This document shows, piece by piece, positions 33,903 through 41,577 of a stretch of 60,636 nucleotides of DNA. A program made the position numbers and the translations under genes. A model generated the notes under the pieces. The model was given only the letters and a program-made list of their open reading frames with translations, ran no database searches and was not told where the DNA came from. Origin of the DNA: Terriglobales bacterium (GTDB lineage Bacteria > Acidobacteriota > Terriglobia > Terriglobales > Acidobacteriaceae); NCBI GenBank assembly GCA_035624455.1, contig DASPRM010000147.1, forward strand, positions 1-60,636. The letters are read 5' to 3'. Each line of letters opens with the position of its first letter. The stretch's first letter is position 1.

Positions 33903-34273
33903 GGCATAGCCTCCCACTCTCGGCCCTGTTCACCAAGATGCCACGTGGCACTGCCCAATGGTACACATCTCCCGCTTCCCATTCTTGGCCATTTTCCTGG
34001 TCTGGCATCCGTCCGGCGCTCATCCTCTCCTGCCGTTTCGTACATGTACTGGCGTACTGGCGAGAAAACACTTTGGTAACACTCCCTTCTCGGCCCCTGT
34101 GAGTAAAGTGTTCTGCACCAGCAGTCACACAGACGGCCAGCAAGCGCTTCCCGTCAGACCCTCACAGTCAGACCCTCAGTTCGGCCAGAACCAGCCGCTG
34201 GCCTCCCCGGACATCTCCCGGAGCAAGGCGTCAGCGCTGGCAGCTCATTTGAAATACGAGGCTCGCGTCAACC
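33903..34273. promoter_or_regulatory. Divergent promoter region between two PilZ genes, with palindromes
   Basis: 371 bases without a gene. It contains a perfect 12-bp palindrome TGCCACGTGGCA (33939-33950), about 37 bases before the small PilZ gene, and a 10-bp palindrome GTACATGTAC (34040-34049). Either could bind a dimeric regulator; no known consensus was matched. Confidence 0.4.
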
Positions 34274-36919
34274 ATGCCAGAAACAGCGCCGGAAAAAATG
34301 GAAACCGTCTCTTACGCGCAGCAGCGCAACAGTCAGCGCCGGGAAAAAATTGTCGATCAACACTTGATCAAAGCCAAAATGGGCGGAGCCGGGGAGGCCC
34401 TGGTCATTGACCTCAGCGAAACCGGAATGGGAGTTCAACTCATGATTCCCATTCAGCCCGGCAGTAAGCTTACCGTCGATTTCGAACTACCCGGCAACGC
34501 TGGCCACGTCCGCGCTGATGCCCAGGTGGTTTGGTCCAATGCCGCCCGCCGCGCCGGCATTCGCTTCTTGCGGATGTCCGATCCCACTCGTGATCGCCTC
34601 AAGCGTTGGCTTGACCCCCTCCGCGCTTCTGCCGCCAGCAAGAGCGCAGGCGAGGGTAGCGCGGCTGCCCCTACCCGCGAATTTTCTGACCTGCTCGAGC
34701 ACATCCAACAACATAAACTTGATGTGAACTCCGGCCTGGCCTTGGTCCTGGAGCGCGCCTCTCAGATCACCGGTGCTACTGGAGCGGCCATCGCTACCGG
34801 AACGCCAAACGCGGCCATATGCCGCGCCAGCCTCGGGGATGCTCCGGAGGTCGGCTCTCCCATTCGCTCCACCTCCGGTCTCACCTCTGATTGTTTCCGC
34901 ACTCGTCAGACTCTGCGCTGCGATGATGCGCAAAACGACCGTCGCCTTGACCCGCAAGTTTGCCGCCAACTGAACCTGCGTTCCGCAGTGTTGGTGCCTC
35001 TGTTCTCCGACGACCACGGCCAGAATCTGGCTGGCGTGCTCGAAGTCTTCTCCTCCAAAGCCAAGGCTTTTTCCGATGAACACATGGCCAAGCTGGAGAC
35101 CCTGGCAGAAATAGCATCCTCTGTGGCCTTCGGCATAACCCGCCCATCAGATTCCAAGGCGGCCTCAAATGCCGGCAGCACCGTGGAACTCGATCTCACT
35201 GATGCTTTGCAATCCGCGTCTGCCGGCAATGGCGGTAGCAATCCCACGGCATCTGTAACTCTCATCAGCGAAGAGGAATTGGAAAAGCTGCTTAATCCTT
35301 TTATCTCCGGCTTGGAGCTCTCTGCGGTGGCCCCACAATCTGCTTCCGCCTCGCAGGCTCCACGTCCGGAGGATCTCGGCGATGATCCCCTCGCGCTGGA
35401 ACAACTAAAGTCACCCGCCAGCAGCAAGCCCGCACCCCCTGCGCCGCCATCACCGCCGGTTACTGCGCGGGTCAATCCGGTTGAAATCCCCAACAAGGCC
35501 GCTGAATCTGCTGTCCTGACACTAAGGCCCGAGCCGGAGATTAAGCCGCAAGCTTTGAAACCCGAACCAAAGGTGCAGGAAGCAACGAAGAAGCCAGAAT
35601 TCTCTGCTCCGCCTCCCAGACCGGTCGCTTCCAGCACACTCAACCGCGACTCCAAACCTGCTTTCGATCCCCGCACGGTTGTGGCTGCCAGGTCTGCGAC
35701 TCTCTCCGGAAACAACCGTGAAATCACTTCATCGGTCTTCCCCAAGACTGCCCCGGTCAAAGCTCCAGTTCCTATCAAGCCAGCAGCTCCGGTCACTGGA
35801 TCGGGGAAAGATCAGGACAAAACCAAAGAGCAAGATAAAACCAAAGACCTCGCAACTCTCGAGTTCAAACCCTTCGAACCCGTCAAGCGCGAAGAAGCAA
35901 TCGTCCCCGTTGCCGAGGGAATGGCGATCACTCCGCCCCTTGCCACTTCAAACAAGTCGGTGGCCGAGTTCTCCTGGACGCCCTCATTGGCTTCTGAGAC
36001 TTCCGGCCAAAGTCCAATTCGTTGGTTCGCTGGCGCCGCTGTACTGATTGTGGTCGCCGGAACGGCCTGGTTCTTTGCCGGCCGAGCCGCTAAGCCCGCT
36101 GCCCAACCCGAGGCTCGTGCTGTTCTGGGACCACCCATGACTCCTCCGGAAATTCCGGCGCCCACTCCCCAATCCACCACTCCTGCGCCAACGACAGCCG
36201 CGCAGTCGGCTGCGCCAACCGGAGCATCCTCATCCCCGCTGCCAACTGCTCACAGCACGCCGAATTCTGCGCCGCCCTCTGCGCCCTCCAGTTCCGCTCA
36301 ACCTAAGTCTTCAGCGCGCGTGGTAACTTCGGAGCTGAACCAACCCACTCCGGCCGCGACCCAAACATCGTCAAATACAACTCCGGCGCTCAAGACAGCA
36401 CCGGCCGCAACTGCCAAAACCCCCGCAGCTGTTCCGGAGGCTGCCAGCGCCATGTTGCGCGATGCCGAACCCGCTCAGACTTCCGTGACACGCCCCATTC
36501 ATGTTCCCAGTAACAAGCCTGCGGTTTCTGCTTCGGAAGCATCACCTGCGGTCGCACCAGAGCCCGTTCCGCAAAGCAATGCCATCGCATCCTTGACCCT
36601 GCCTTCCATGGCCGCCCAACCTTCTTTGGCAAAGCCACGCCAATCAGAAGGCCTGACCGGGGGTGCAATCATTTACAGAATCGAGCCCAGGTATCCGGCA
36701 ATGGCGAAGGCCAGCAAACTGGAAGGGGAGGTCGTACTCACTGCTTCGGTGAGCGCCAGTGGCAAGGTGGAAAAGGTATCGCGAGTCAGTGGGAATCCCG
36801 TGCTGGCAGACGCTGCCATCGAGGCTGTGAAGCAGTGGCGCTACGAACCCTTTAAACTGAATGGTGTACCGACGGCTAGTGACACGACCGTACGTGTGAA
36901 ATTCTCACGGCCACAGTAG
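34274..36919 (+). CDS. PilZ-GAF-transmembrane-TonB fusion protein
   Basis: 881 aa. Residues about 10-120 form a PilZ domain with an intact c-di-GMP signature: Arg18-x3-Arg22 and Asp46-L-Ser48-E-T-Gly51. Residues about 135-290 look like a GAF domain (VNSGLALVLERASQITGATGAAIA, RSAVLVPLFSDDHGQNLAGVLEVFSSKAKAFSDEH). A Pro/Lys-rich linker leads to one membrane helix near 577-595 (WFAGAAVLIVVAGTAWFFAG), then a Pro/Ala/Ser/Thr-rich periplasmic spacer of about 200 residues, and a TonB C-terminal domain (about 797-881) with YPAMAKASKLEGEVVL and AAIEAVKQWRYEPF. Cytoplasmic c-di-GMP and GAF sensing would thus be joined to a periplasmic TonB end. No exbB/exbD lies nearby. ATG 34274 has only weak ribosome-site support. 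Confidence 0.85.
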   Translation: MPETAPEKMETVSYAQQRNSQRREKIVDQHLIKAKMGGAGEALVIDLSETGMGVQLMIPIQPGSKLTVDFELPGNAGHVRADAQVVWSNAARRAGIRFLRMSDPTRDRLKRWLDPLRASAASKSAGEGSAAAPTREFSDLLEHIQQHKLDVNSGLALVLERASQITGATGAAIATGTPNAAICRASLGDAPEVGSPIRSTSGLTSDCFRTRQTLRCDDAQNDRRLDPQVCRQLNLRSAVLVPLFSDDHGQNLAGVLEVFSSKAKAFSDEHMAKLETLAEIASSVAFGITRPSDSKAASNAGSTVELDLTDALQSASAGNGGSNPTASVTLISEEELEKLLNPFISGLELSAVAPQSASASQAPRPEDLGDDPLALEQLKSPASSKPAPPAPPSPPVTARVNPVEIPNKAAESAVLTLRPEPEIKPQALKPEPKVQEATKKPEFSAPPPRPVASSTLNRDSKPAFDPRTVVAARSATLSGNNREITSSVFPKTAPVKAPVPIKPAAPVTGSGKDQDKTKEQDKTKDLATLEFKPFEPVKREEAIVPVAEGMAITPPLATSNKSVAEFSWTPSLASETSGQSPIRWFAGAAVLIVVAGTAWFFAGRAAKPAAQPEARAVLGPPMTPPEIPAPTPQSTTPAPTTAAQSAAPTGASSSPLPTAHSTPNSAPPSAPSSSAQPKSSARVVTSELNQPTPAATQTSSNTTPALKTAPAATAKTPAAVPEAASAMLRDAEPAQTSVTRPIHVPSNKPAVSASEASPAVAPEPVPQSNAIASLTLPSMAAQPSLAKPRQSEGLTGGAIIYRIEPRYPAMAKASKLEGEVVLTASVSASGKVEKVSRVSGNPVLADAAIEAVKQWRYEPFKLNGVPTASDTTVRVKFSRPQ

Positions 36920-37011
36920 AGCCATTGCACACGGCCCACATCCAGGATAGTTGGAATCAAACCCGAAGCCAGCGACCCAGACAAAAGACTTCGCTCTCTG
37001 CGACCGCGTTC

Positions 37012-37356
37012 CTAAGCGGCAGCCGGACTCTGTCTCTCCCGGTTGGCCACAGCCGGTTGTCCAGCTGCGGTGAGGCAAAGATCAAACATCTTGACCACCG
37101 GGTCGGTCTCTAACAACGGCTGCAATACCAGAGCCACCCGGGGGAACAAGCGCCGTTCATAGCGCTTTGCGTCCGATTCCGCTTTCCATAGCGAGATCGC
37201 CACCGCCACTCGATGCTCTCTCTCCAGTTGCATCACCAGACAATCCACAAAACCTGGCTGTGTGCTCAGCAGCGGGATCACGACGGTCTTCACCAGCCGG
37301 CAAAATTCTTCCGCCCTGCCAGGTTGCACGATCATCTCTGTCACTCGCGCGACCAT
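37012..37356 (-). CDS. Antibiotic biosynthesis monooxygenase (ABM)-domain protein
   Basis: 114 aa from ATG 37356 (GAGGAG 10 nt upstream); a GTG two codons earlier is an equally possible start. The pattern VARVTEMIVQPGRAEEFCRLVKTVVIPLLSTQPGFVDCLVMQ, then ISLWKAESDAKRYER, is the ferredoxin-like ABM/dimeric alpha-beta-barrel fold. Members include heme-degrading and quinone-monooxygenase proteins, but many are uncharacterised and the catalytic residues are not obvious here. Convergent with the PilZ-GAF-TonB gene. Confidence 0.7.
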   Translation of the reverse strand: MVARVTEMIVQPGRAEEFCRLVKTVVIPLLSTQPGFVDCLVMQLEREHRVAVAISLWKAESDAKRYERRLFPRVALVLQPLLETDPVVKMFDLCLTAAGQPAVANRERQSPAAA

Positions 37357-37568
37357 AGACACCTCGCTCCTCTGTTTCTACTGAGTGATCCGATTGTTCG
37401 GTGGCGCTGGTTTCAGGCGTGGCGCGAACGACTGGAATGATTTGTTGCCGACATTCTGCTCCCAGCTTTGGGAATGTCAAGCACTAAAGCACCAAATGAG
37501 TTGCAATCGGGGACCCTTGAGATTGCTGTTTGCAGCAAATGGCGGATTAATAGCGGCTGATTGCCAGC

Positions 37569-37790
37569 TTAATCGCTGACCTTGACGGTGAACCCCCACA
37601 GCTTTAGCAATGCGGGCGGAACGTATTTTTGATCTTTATTAATGCGCACCCATTCCTTCAGCTCCCGCGAATCCTTAAGCTCTTCCGGCGAAAGTTTCAA
37701 GGTTTTTACAACCTGCTCGAATGTACTTAAGCCAGCTGTCGTCCTGCCCTGAGGCTTTCCCCAATTCGGATTTCCACGACGTTTGATCAA
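37569..37790 (-). CDS. Small hypothetical protein with RRGNPNWGKP start
   Basis: 73 aa. The opening MIKRRGNPNWGKPQG is a recurring start of small uncharacterised bacterial proteins, and the rest (STFEQVVKTLKLSPEELKDSRELKEWVRINKDQKYVPPALLKLWGF) looks like a compact helical domain, possibly nucleic-acid-binding by its basic start. The start codon is TTG at 37790, with AAGGAAGG about 5 nt upstream. It stands alone. Confidence 0.5.
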   Translation of the reverse strand: MIKRRGNPNWGKPQGRTTAGLSTFEQVVKTLKLSPEELKDSRELKEWVRINKDQKYVPPALLKLWGFTVKVSD

Positions 37791-38424
37791 GCCTGCCTTC
37801 CTTCGCCAAAGCCTCCTTGCGCTTCGACCTGAAGATTCTACAAACTAGCCCTCTAGCTTACCAGCTAATCTTAATCCGACCGTCTCAGCCTCTTATTCTT
37901 TGTCCCGATCTGCGCCCCTTCTGGCACAAACCCGAGAATCCTTGTGCTCGCGCGAGCTTATCTCCACACTCGAAGCTCCAGCAATCCGGCACCTACTGTA
38001 GCGCGGCTTCGCAGAAATCCCTAGATAGCTAGGGGGCAATCGTGTAAGAAGAGATCTTTTCTTCGACTTGGGAATTTCCAATAGAACGTATCGAATCTTG
38101 TGATGGTACCCGCGACCAGCTCCCCTAATTCTGCTCTGGGTATTACCGATTGCTGATTGCACGGACCCCCTCTCTCCCCGCGCGAAGTGATGGCGGCGAG
38201 TCGCGACGAACCCTCGACACCTCAGCCGGGTTGCCGAGAGCGACCCGCGGTCGGCGTCCGGGGCTGTCAACGGGTTGACGAACTTTCGACAATTTCGTCA
38301 CTCGCGCCGCCGCTTAACCCCGTAAATCCTCCGCCCATCACAATTTAGCAATACAACCGTTTGGCGGACAAGTTGCTCCGTATAAATGCAACAACGCTGC
38401 CCCTGCGTTGAAAGGAGCGTGGCC
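37791..38424. other. 634-base region without a clear gene
   Basis: No convincing coding frame, tRNA or terminator. The sequence from about 38170 to 38300 is GC-rich and could be structured. I see nothing else to name. Confidence 0.5.
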
Positions 38425-38571
38425 ATGGACAACGTCCTTGTCATATCAAGGCCCCGGGACGCATCGCTGGCCTCCACCTCAGCCGGGCGGACTCCCTCTC
38501 CGCCCCCGCGTTGCGTGACGGCGTACGTGTGCATTGCAAGCACGCCCTGGCCACGCCCTATTCCTCTATAA
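38425..38571 (+). CDS. Possible 48-aa leader ORF before a small membrane protein
   Basis: ATG 38425 is preceded by AAAGGAG at 7 nt, a strong ribosome site. The 48-residue product is Pro/Ser/Arg-rich with two Cys and resembles nothing known. Its stop (TAA 38569-38571) overlaps the AAGGAG that precedes the next gene, so the two may be translationally coupled. Confidence 0.35.
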   Translation: MDNVLVISRPRDASLASTSAGRTPSPPPRCVTAYVCIASTPWPRPIPL

Positions 38572-38590
38572 GGAGCAGAAGGGTCTTTAT

Positions 38591-38812
38591 ATGTTTGTGG
38601 AAATCGTTTTCATCGCCGTGACCGTCCTCGCGGCCGCTCTGTTCGTCGGAGGCTGGTCGCTGCTCTTCTTTTTCTGGCGAGCCTTTGAGGATGGCAATGA
38701 TATTGACCCCATCTACCTCAAACCGGGCGACCCAGTGGCCCAGGGCCCTGTGGTGAAGGCTGTTAAACCGGGGCCGCGCACTTCCGGTCTCTCCGGAAAA
38801 GCCGCGGCGTAA
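38591..38812 (+). CDS. Single-helix small membrane protein (73 aa)
   Basis: 73 aa from ATG 38591, with GAAGGG 7 nt and AAGGAG 15 nt upstream. One long hydrophobic helix at the N-terminus (FVEIVFIAVTVLAAALFVGGWSLLFFFW), then a short soluble tail with an acidic EDGNDIDPIYLKPGD motif and a basic Gly/Lys-rich end. No family recognised. It lies between a possible leader ORF and a secreted-protein gene on the same strand. Confidence 0.55.
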   Translation: MFVEIVFIAVTVLAAALFVGGWSLLFFFWRAFEDGNDIDPIYLKPGDPVAQGPVVKAVKPGPRTSGLSGKAAA

Positions 38813-38892
38813 GCCTGCTCGCTGAGGCTAGTTGCCGCGGCCAGCTGCCCGCAGATGCCCGGGATTCTTGGGGCAAGAAAGGAGTAAAAGAA

Positions 38893-39366
38893 GTGAACTC
38901 GAAGGATCGACACCTCTGTCTTCTGGCAACAATTTGTCTCTTCACTCCGCTCTTGACCCAAACCGTTTCGGCTCAGAATAACGCCAAGCCTTCTGCCGTC
39001 ATTCCGTTCGATTTTTGGGTCGCGGGCACGCATATGGCTGCGGGTGAATACACACTCGATTCCGAGATACCCACGCTGGTGCTGATCCGCAGTCTGCGAG
39101 GTGGCCCAGTCGCACAAGTTTATTTGATTCCGACCAATGATCGAACGAATGCTATTCCCGGCAACAATCAGGTGCGTAACGATCCCAAATTGGTTTTCAC
39201 TCTACGCAACCACCGTTACGTGTTCACTGCGATTTGGACTCCCGACGGTGAGCAGGTTGTAAGCTCGGAATTCGGATCGCCTGCCTCTGCTGAGCAGCAA
39301 ACACGCGACATCTCTATTTCATATTCCGGAGTTACTGTCACCCCCGTCGCAGCAACAGAAAATTAG
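38893..39366 (+). CDS. Secreted protein of an acidobacteria-type IPFDFxVAGxxMxAGEY family
   Basis: 157 aa; GTG start with AAAGGAG 8 nt upstream. Signal peptide 1-27, then AVIPFDFWVAGTHMAAGEYTL, an opening seen in many small exported proteins of this phylum that have no assigned role. The rest is beta-rich (LVFTLRNHRYVFTAIWTPDG). Function is unknown. A terminator (39410-39447) follows, so it is probably the last gene of its transcript. Confidence 0.7.
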   Translation: MNSKDRHLCLLATICLFTPLLTQTVSAQNNAKPSAVIPFDFWVAGTHMAAGEYTLDSEIPTLVLIRSLRGGPVAQVYLIPTNDRTNAIPGNNQVRNDPKLVFTLRNHRYVFTAIWTPDGEQVVSSEFGSPASAEQQTRDISISYSGVTVTPVAATEN

Positions 39367-39409
39367 GTGTCGGCTCAGATAGAAAGACGTTGCTTCTCCG
39401 CCATAGGCG

Positions 39410-39447
39410 CCCCATCCCACCCGGGTTGTTGGGCAGGATGGGGTTTT
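39410..39447 (+). terminator. Terminator after the secreted-protein gene
   Basis: Stem CCCCATCC (39410-39417) with GGATGGGG (39436-39443) followed directly by TTTT. The wording CCCCATCC...GGATGGGG also matches a dispersed acidobacterial palindrome family. Confidence 0.6.
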
Positions 39448-39479
39448 CATTCTGCTGATGCTGAGTGCTGACTGCTGAG

Positions 39480-40148
39480 CTACCGGGCAAACGTCCCCAC
39501 AAAAGCGCTGCGTTTGTCGCTCACCGACCAGGTCTCGCCCAATCCCGGTCCCTTGTACTCATCTCGGACCGCCACCGCGGCCATGGCGTGGGTTGTGTCT
39601 GTAAGCGGCGGATAGAAAGTAACCTCGTTGCCGCATATGTGATCGTGATCGTTCAGCGACCGCGTCTGGACCGTCGCAAAATTACCCGCCCGCAGCAGGG
39701 CCGCCGTGGCATGTGCCTGCTGGCGAACCACCTCAAACGCTACCGGAGCAGTGATTACGCGTTCCACGTTATCGCTCAGCTTGCCACTCATGTGCTTTGC
39801 GAACGCCACCAGCGCGGTCTCTTGCTGGGGCGTGGCCTGATCATCCACGACAATCACGGATTTTGCAGGGTACGGCTCACCGTAGGGATCTCCTAGCGTC
39901 GCGTTTGCCCGAACCGCAAGCACCACGCTCAGGCCATCCAGCGGCGTCCCCTTCCAGCTTCCGCGATCGACCCGCCACGCCAGGATCGCTTCATTTCCTG
40001 TCAAACCCACTTCACCATTGGCAAAGCATTGCCCGGTATACACGTCGGCGCTACGAGTCTCGAGGTAGTCGCCCGATATTTGCTGCGCAGCCGACACACT
40101 CACCAATACCAAAAGACCGATTGCCATTCCTGCAATGAATTTTTTCAC
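39480..40148 (-). CDS. DUF1326-domain exported protein
   Basis: 222 aa from GTG 40148, chosen because GAGGAG lies 7 nt upstream and the frame then opens with a clean signal peptide (MKKFIAGMAIGLLVLVSVSAA); a GTG five codons earlier overlaps the ribosome site. The segment ISGDYLETRSADVYTGQCFANGEVGLTGNEAILAWRVDRGSWKG is the DUF1326 signature. The family has no established function. It stands alone, convergent with the secreted-protein gene. Confidence 0.75.
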   Translation of the reverse strand: MKKFIAGMAIGLLVLVSVSAAQQISGDYLETRSADVYTGQCFANGEVGLTGNEAILAWRVDRGSWKGTPLDGLSVVLAVRANATLGDPYGEPYPAKSVIVVDDQATPQQETALVAFAKHMSGKLSDNVERVITAPVAFEVVRQQAHATAALLRAGNFATVQTRSLNDHDHICGNEVTFYPPLTDTTHAMAAVAVRDEYKGPGLGETWSVSDKRSAFVGTFAR

Positions 40149-40251
40149 GACAAAACTCCTCACCCTTCCTTCGCTTCCTTTTTCCTATTCTCTTACATTC
40201 CGATGCCGGCCGAAACTGTTCCGCTTCACAGATAGCTAGCCGACGGACTTG

Positions 40252-40311
40252 AGGGGGCGCCACCTTAGCCGCCTTGGGCCAGGGCGGGAGGTCGAGGCGC
40301 AGCCTCGACAG
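40252..40311. repeat. Two-hairpin intergenic repeat, copy 2
   Basis: The last 26 bases (40286-40311) are identical to 44968-44993 and include the perfect hairpin GTCGAGGC-gca-GCCTCGAC. The part before them (GGGGGCGCCACCTTAGCC...GGGCCAGGGCGG) is an imperfect first hairpin, as in copies 1 (near 26461) and 3 (44937). Copies 2 and 3 bracket the molybdenum hydroxylase operon. Confidence 0.7.
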
Positions 40312-40348
40312 TTGACTGATTGTGGACCGGCCACCGTCCCGCTGTCCT

Positions 40349-40585
40349 TCACCCGCATCTGCCCGTGCCGTGACACGACCGTGTCTTGCACGTGCACTCT
40401 CCCGGTTCTGCCAGATGACCGTCCGGTCCGATACACGTCTGCGTGTATTCGCACCAGAACAGCCCATCGTTGCTCGGCTGCACCGTGGGATCGTGTTCGG
40501 CCAGAACGAACTGTCCTTTCCAGCGCAGCGCCGGGCACAGGTCCGGCGACCGGGTATCAAATCGCGGATCAACCTCGAATGTCAT
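40349..40585 (-). CDS. Small Cys-rich protein coupled to the molybdenum hydroxylase operon
   Basis: 78 aa with seven cysteines (17, 45, 51, 64, 66, 71, 77), five of them in the last 30 residues (TQTC, GECTCKTRSCHGTGRC). The ATG overlaps the stop of the FAD-subunit gene (ATGA, 4-base overlap), and AAAGGAGGT lies 5 nt before it, so translation is well supported and coupled. No signal peptide or known domain. It is not the PaoD/XdhC-type maturation chaperone of E. coli. A metal-binding or disulfide-rich role is possible but unproven. Confidence 0.65.
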   Translation of the reverse strand: MTFEVDPRFDTRSPDLCPALRWKGQFVLAEHDPTVQPSNDGLFWCEYTQTCIGPDGHLAEPGECTCKTRSCHGTGRCG

Positions 40586-41577
40586 GCCTGACCTCCTTTT
40601 GCCGCCGCCAGCACTGCGCGCCTCACCGCCACTCGTGTCAACTGGATCTTGTACGCGTTATGTGCGAGAGAGCGCGCATTCTGCACCGCTGCCGCTCCCG
40701 CCGCTTCGGCAGCGGCTGCATCGAGCTTCTTGCCTGCCAAGGCTTGCGCAGCTTCCGTCGACACCCAGGGCACCGGCGCCACTGAGCCCAACACTACCCG
40801 CGCCGATTGAATCGTGTCCCCATTCATCTTTAGGACCACCGACGCCAGCGCCAGCGGCCAGTCAAACGCCTGTTTCTGCCGAATCTCATATTGGGCGCTC
40901 TTCACCATTCCGTCTGGAGGCGGAATCACAATCTCGGTTACGATCTCATTGGGCTTCAAATCGTGCTCACGATCGGCGGCGGTCTTCGGAATGACGTAGA
41001 ACTTCTCCAGCGGAACTTCCCGCGCTCCGCTGGGACCGAAGATCCGAATGCTAGCCCCGTGCGTAATCAATGCCGGTGCCAGTGTCGACGGACTCACGAA
41101 CTTTGCCGGACCATCATTGCCCAGGATCGCGTGATAGCGGTTTTCACCCGCCTCCACTAACGATTTGCCACTTTCATCCTGGCCCAGCAATCCAAATCCG
41201 CCCCGGAAATACCAGCATCGCGGGCGCTGGCACAGGTTCCCGCCAATGCTCGCCATGTTGCGGATCTGCGGGCTGGCTGCGTCATCCGCTGCATTCGCCA
41301 GCACCGGATAATTCTTTCGCACATCAGCGTTGTCCGCGAACGCTTGCAGTTTCACTAGCGCTCCCACTTTCAAACCGGCTCGCGGTGTATAGGCGATCGC
41401 ATCCATTCCTTGGATTGCCTTCAGATTCACCACTCGCTTGGGCGCGACCACATCATCTTTCATTAGCGCCAGAAGATCGGTGCCGCCCGCCATTGCTTCC
41501 GCCTGCGACCAACTCGATCCCAGCAGTTGCACCGCCTGCTCCTTGGTTGTCGGTGAGGTGTACTCAAAGGCTCGCAT
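40582..41577 (-). CDS. FAD-binding subunit of a xanthine dehydrogenase-family enzyme (PaoB-like)
   Basis: 331 aa. FAD-binding blocks are AMAGGTDLLALMKDDV (about 28-43) and ASPQIRNMASIGGNLCQRPRCWYFRGG (about 102-128). PaoB and 4-hydroxybenzoyl-CoA reductase beta carry an extra 4Fe-4S cluster on four Cys in the region after GGNLC; here only two of these Cys (NLC, PRC) are kept, so the cluster is probably absent. The subunit passes electrons from the molybdenum centre through 2Fe-2S clusters to FAD or an acceptor. It starts overlapping the stop of the Moco subunit by one base (TGATG), so the operon is tightly coupled. Third gene of four. Confidence 0.88.
   Translation of the reverse strand: MRAFEYTSPTTKEQAVQLLGSSWSQAEAMAGGTDLLALMKDDVVAPKRVVNLKAIQGMDAIAYTPRAGLKVGALVKLQAFADNADVRKNYPVLANAADDAASPQIRNMASIGGNLCQRPRCWYFRGGFGLLGQDESGKSLVEAGENRYHAILGNDGPAKFVSPSTLAPALITHGASIRIFGPSGAREVPLEKFYVIPKTAADREHDLKPNEIVTEIVIPPPDGMVKSAQYEIRQKQAFDWPLALASVVLKMNGDTIQSARVVLGSVAPVPWVSTEAAQALAGKKLDAAAAEAAGAAAVQNARSLAHNAYKIQLTRVAVRRAVLAAAKGGQA

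Noticed and set aside
37791-38424. Possible RNA gene in the GC-rich stretch
   Set aside because: No tRNA cloverleaf, known ncRNA motif or terminator could be assembled.
40236-40538. Frames on both strands between the DUF1326 and FAD-subunit genes
   Set aside because: They are shadows of the Cys-rich ORF (40349-40585) and repeat copy 2; only that ORF has a ribosome site.
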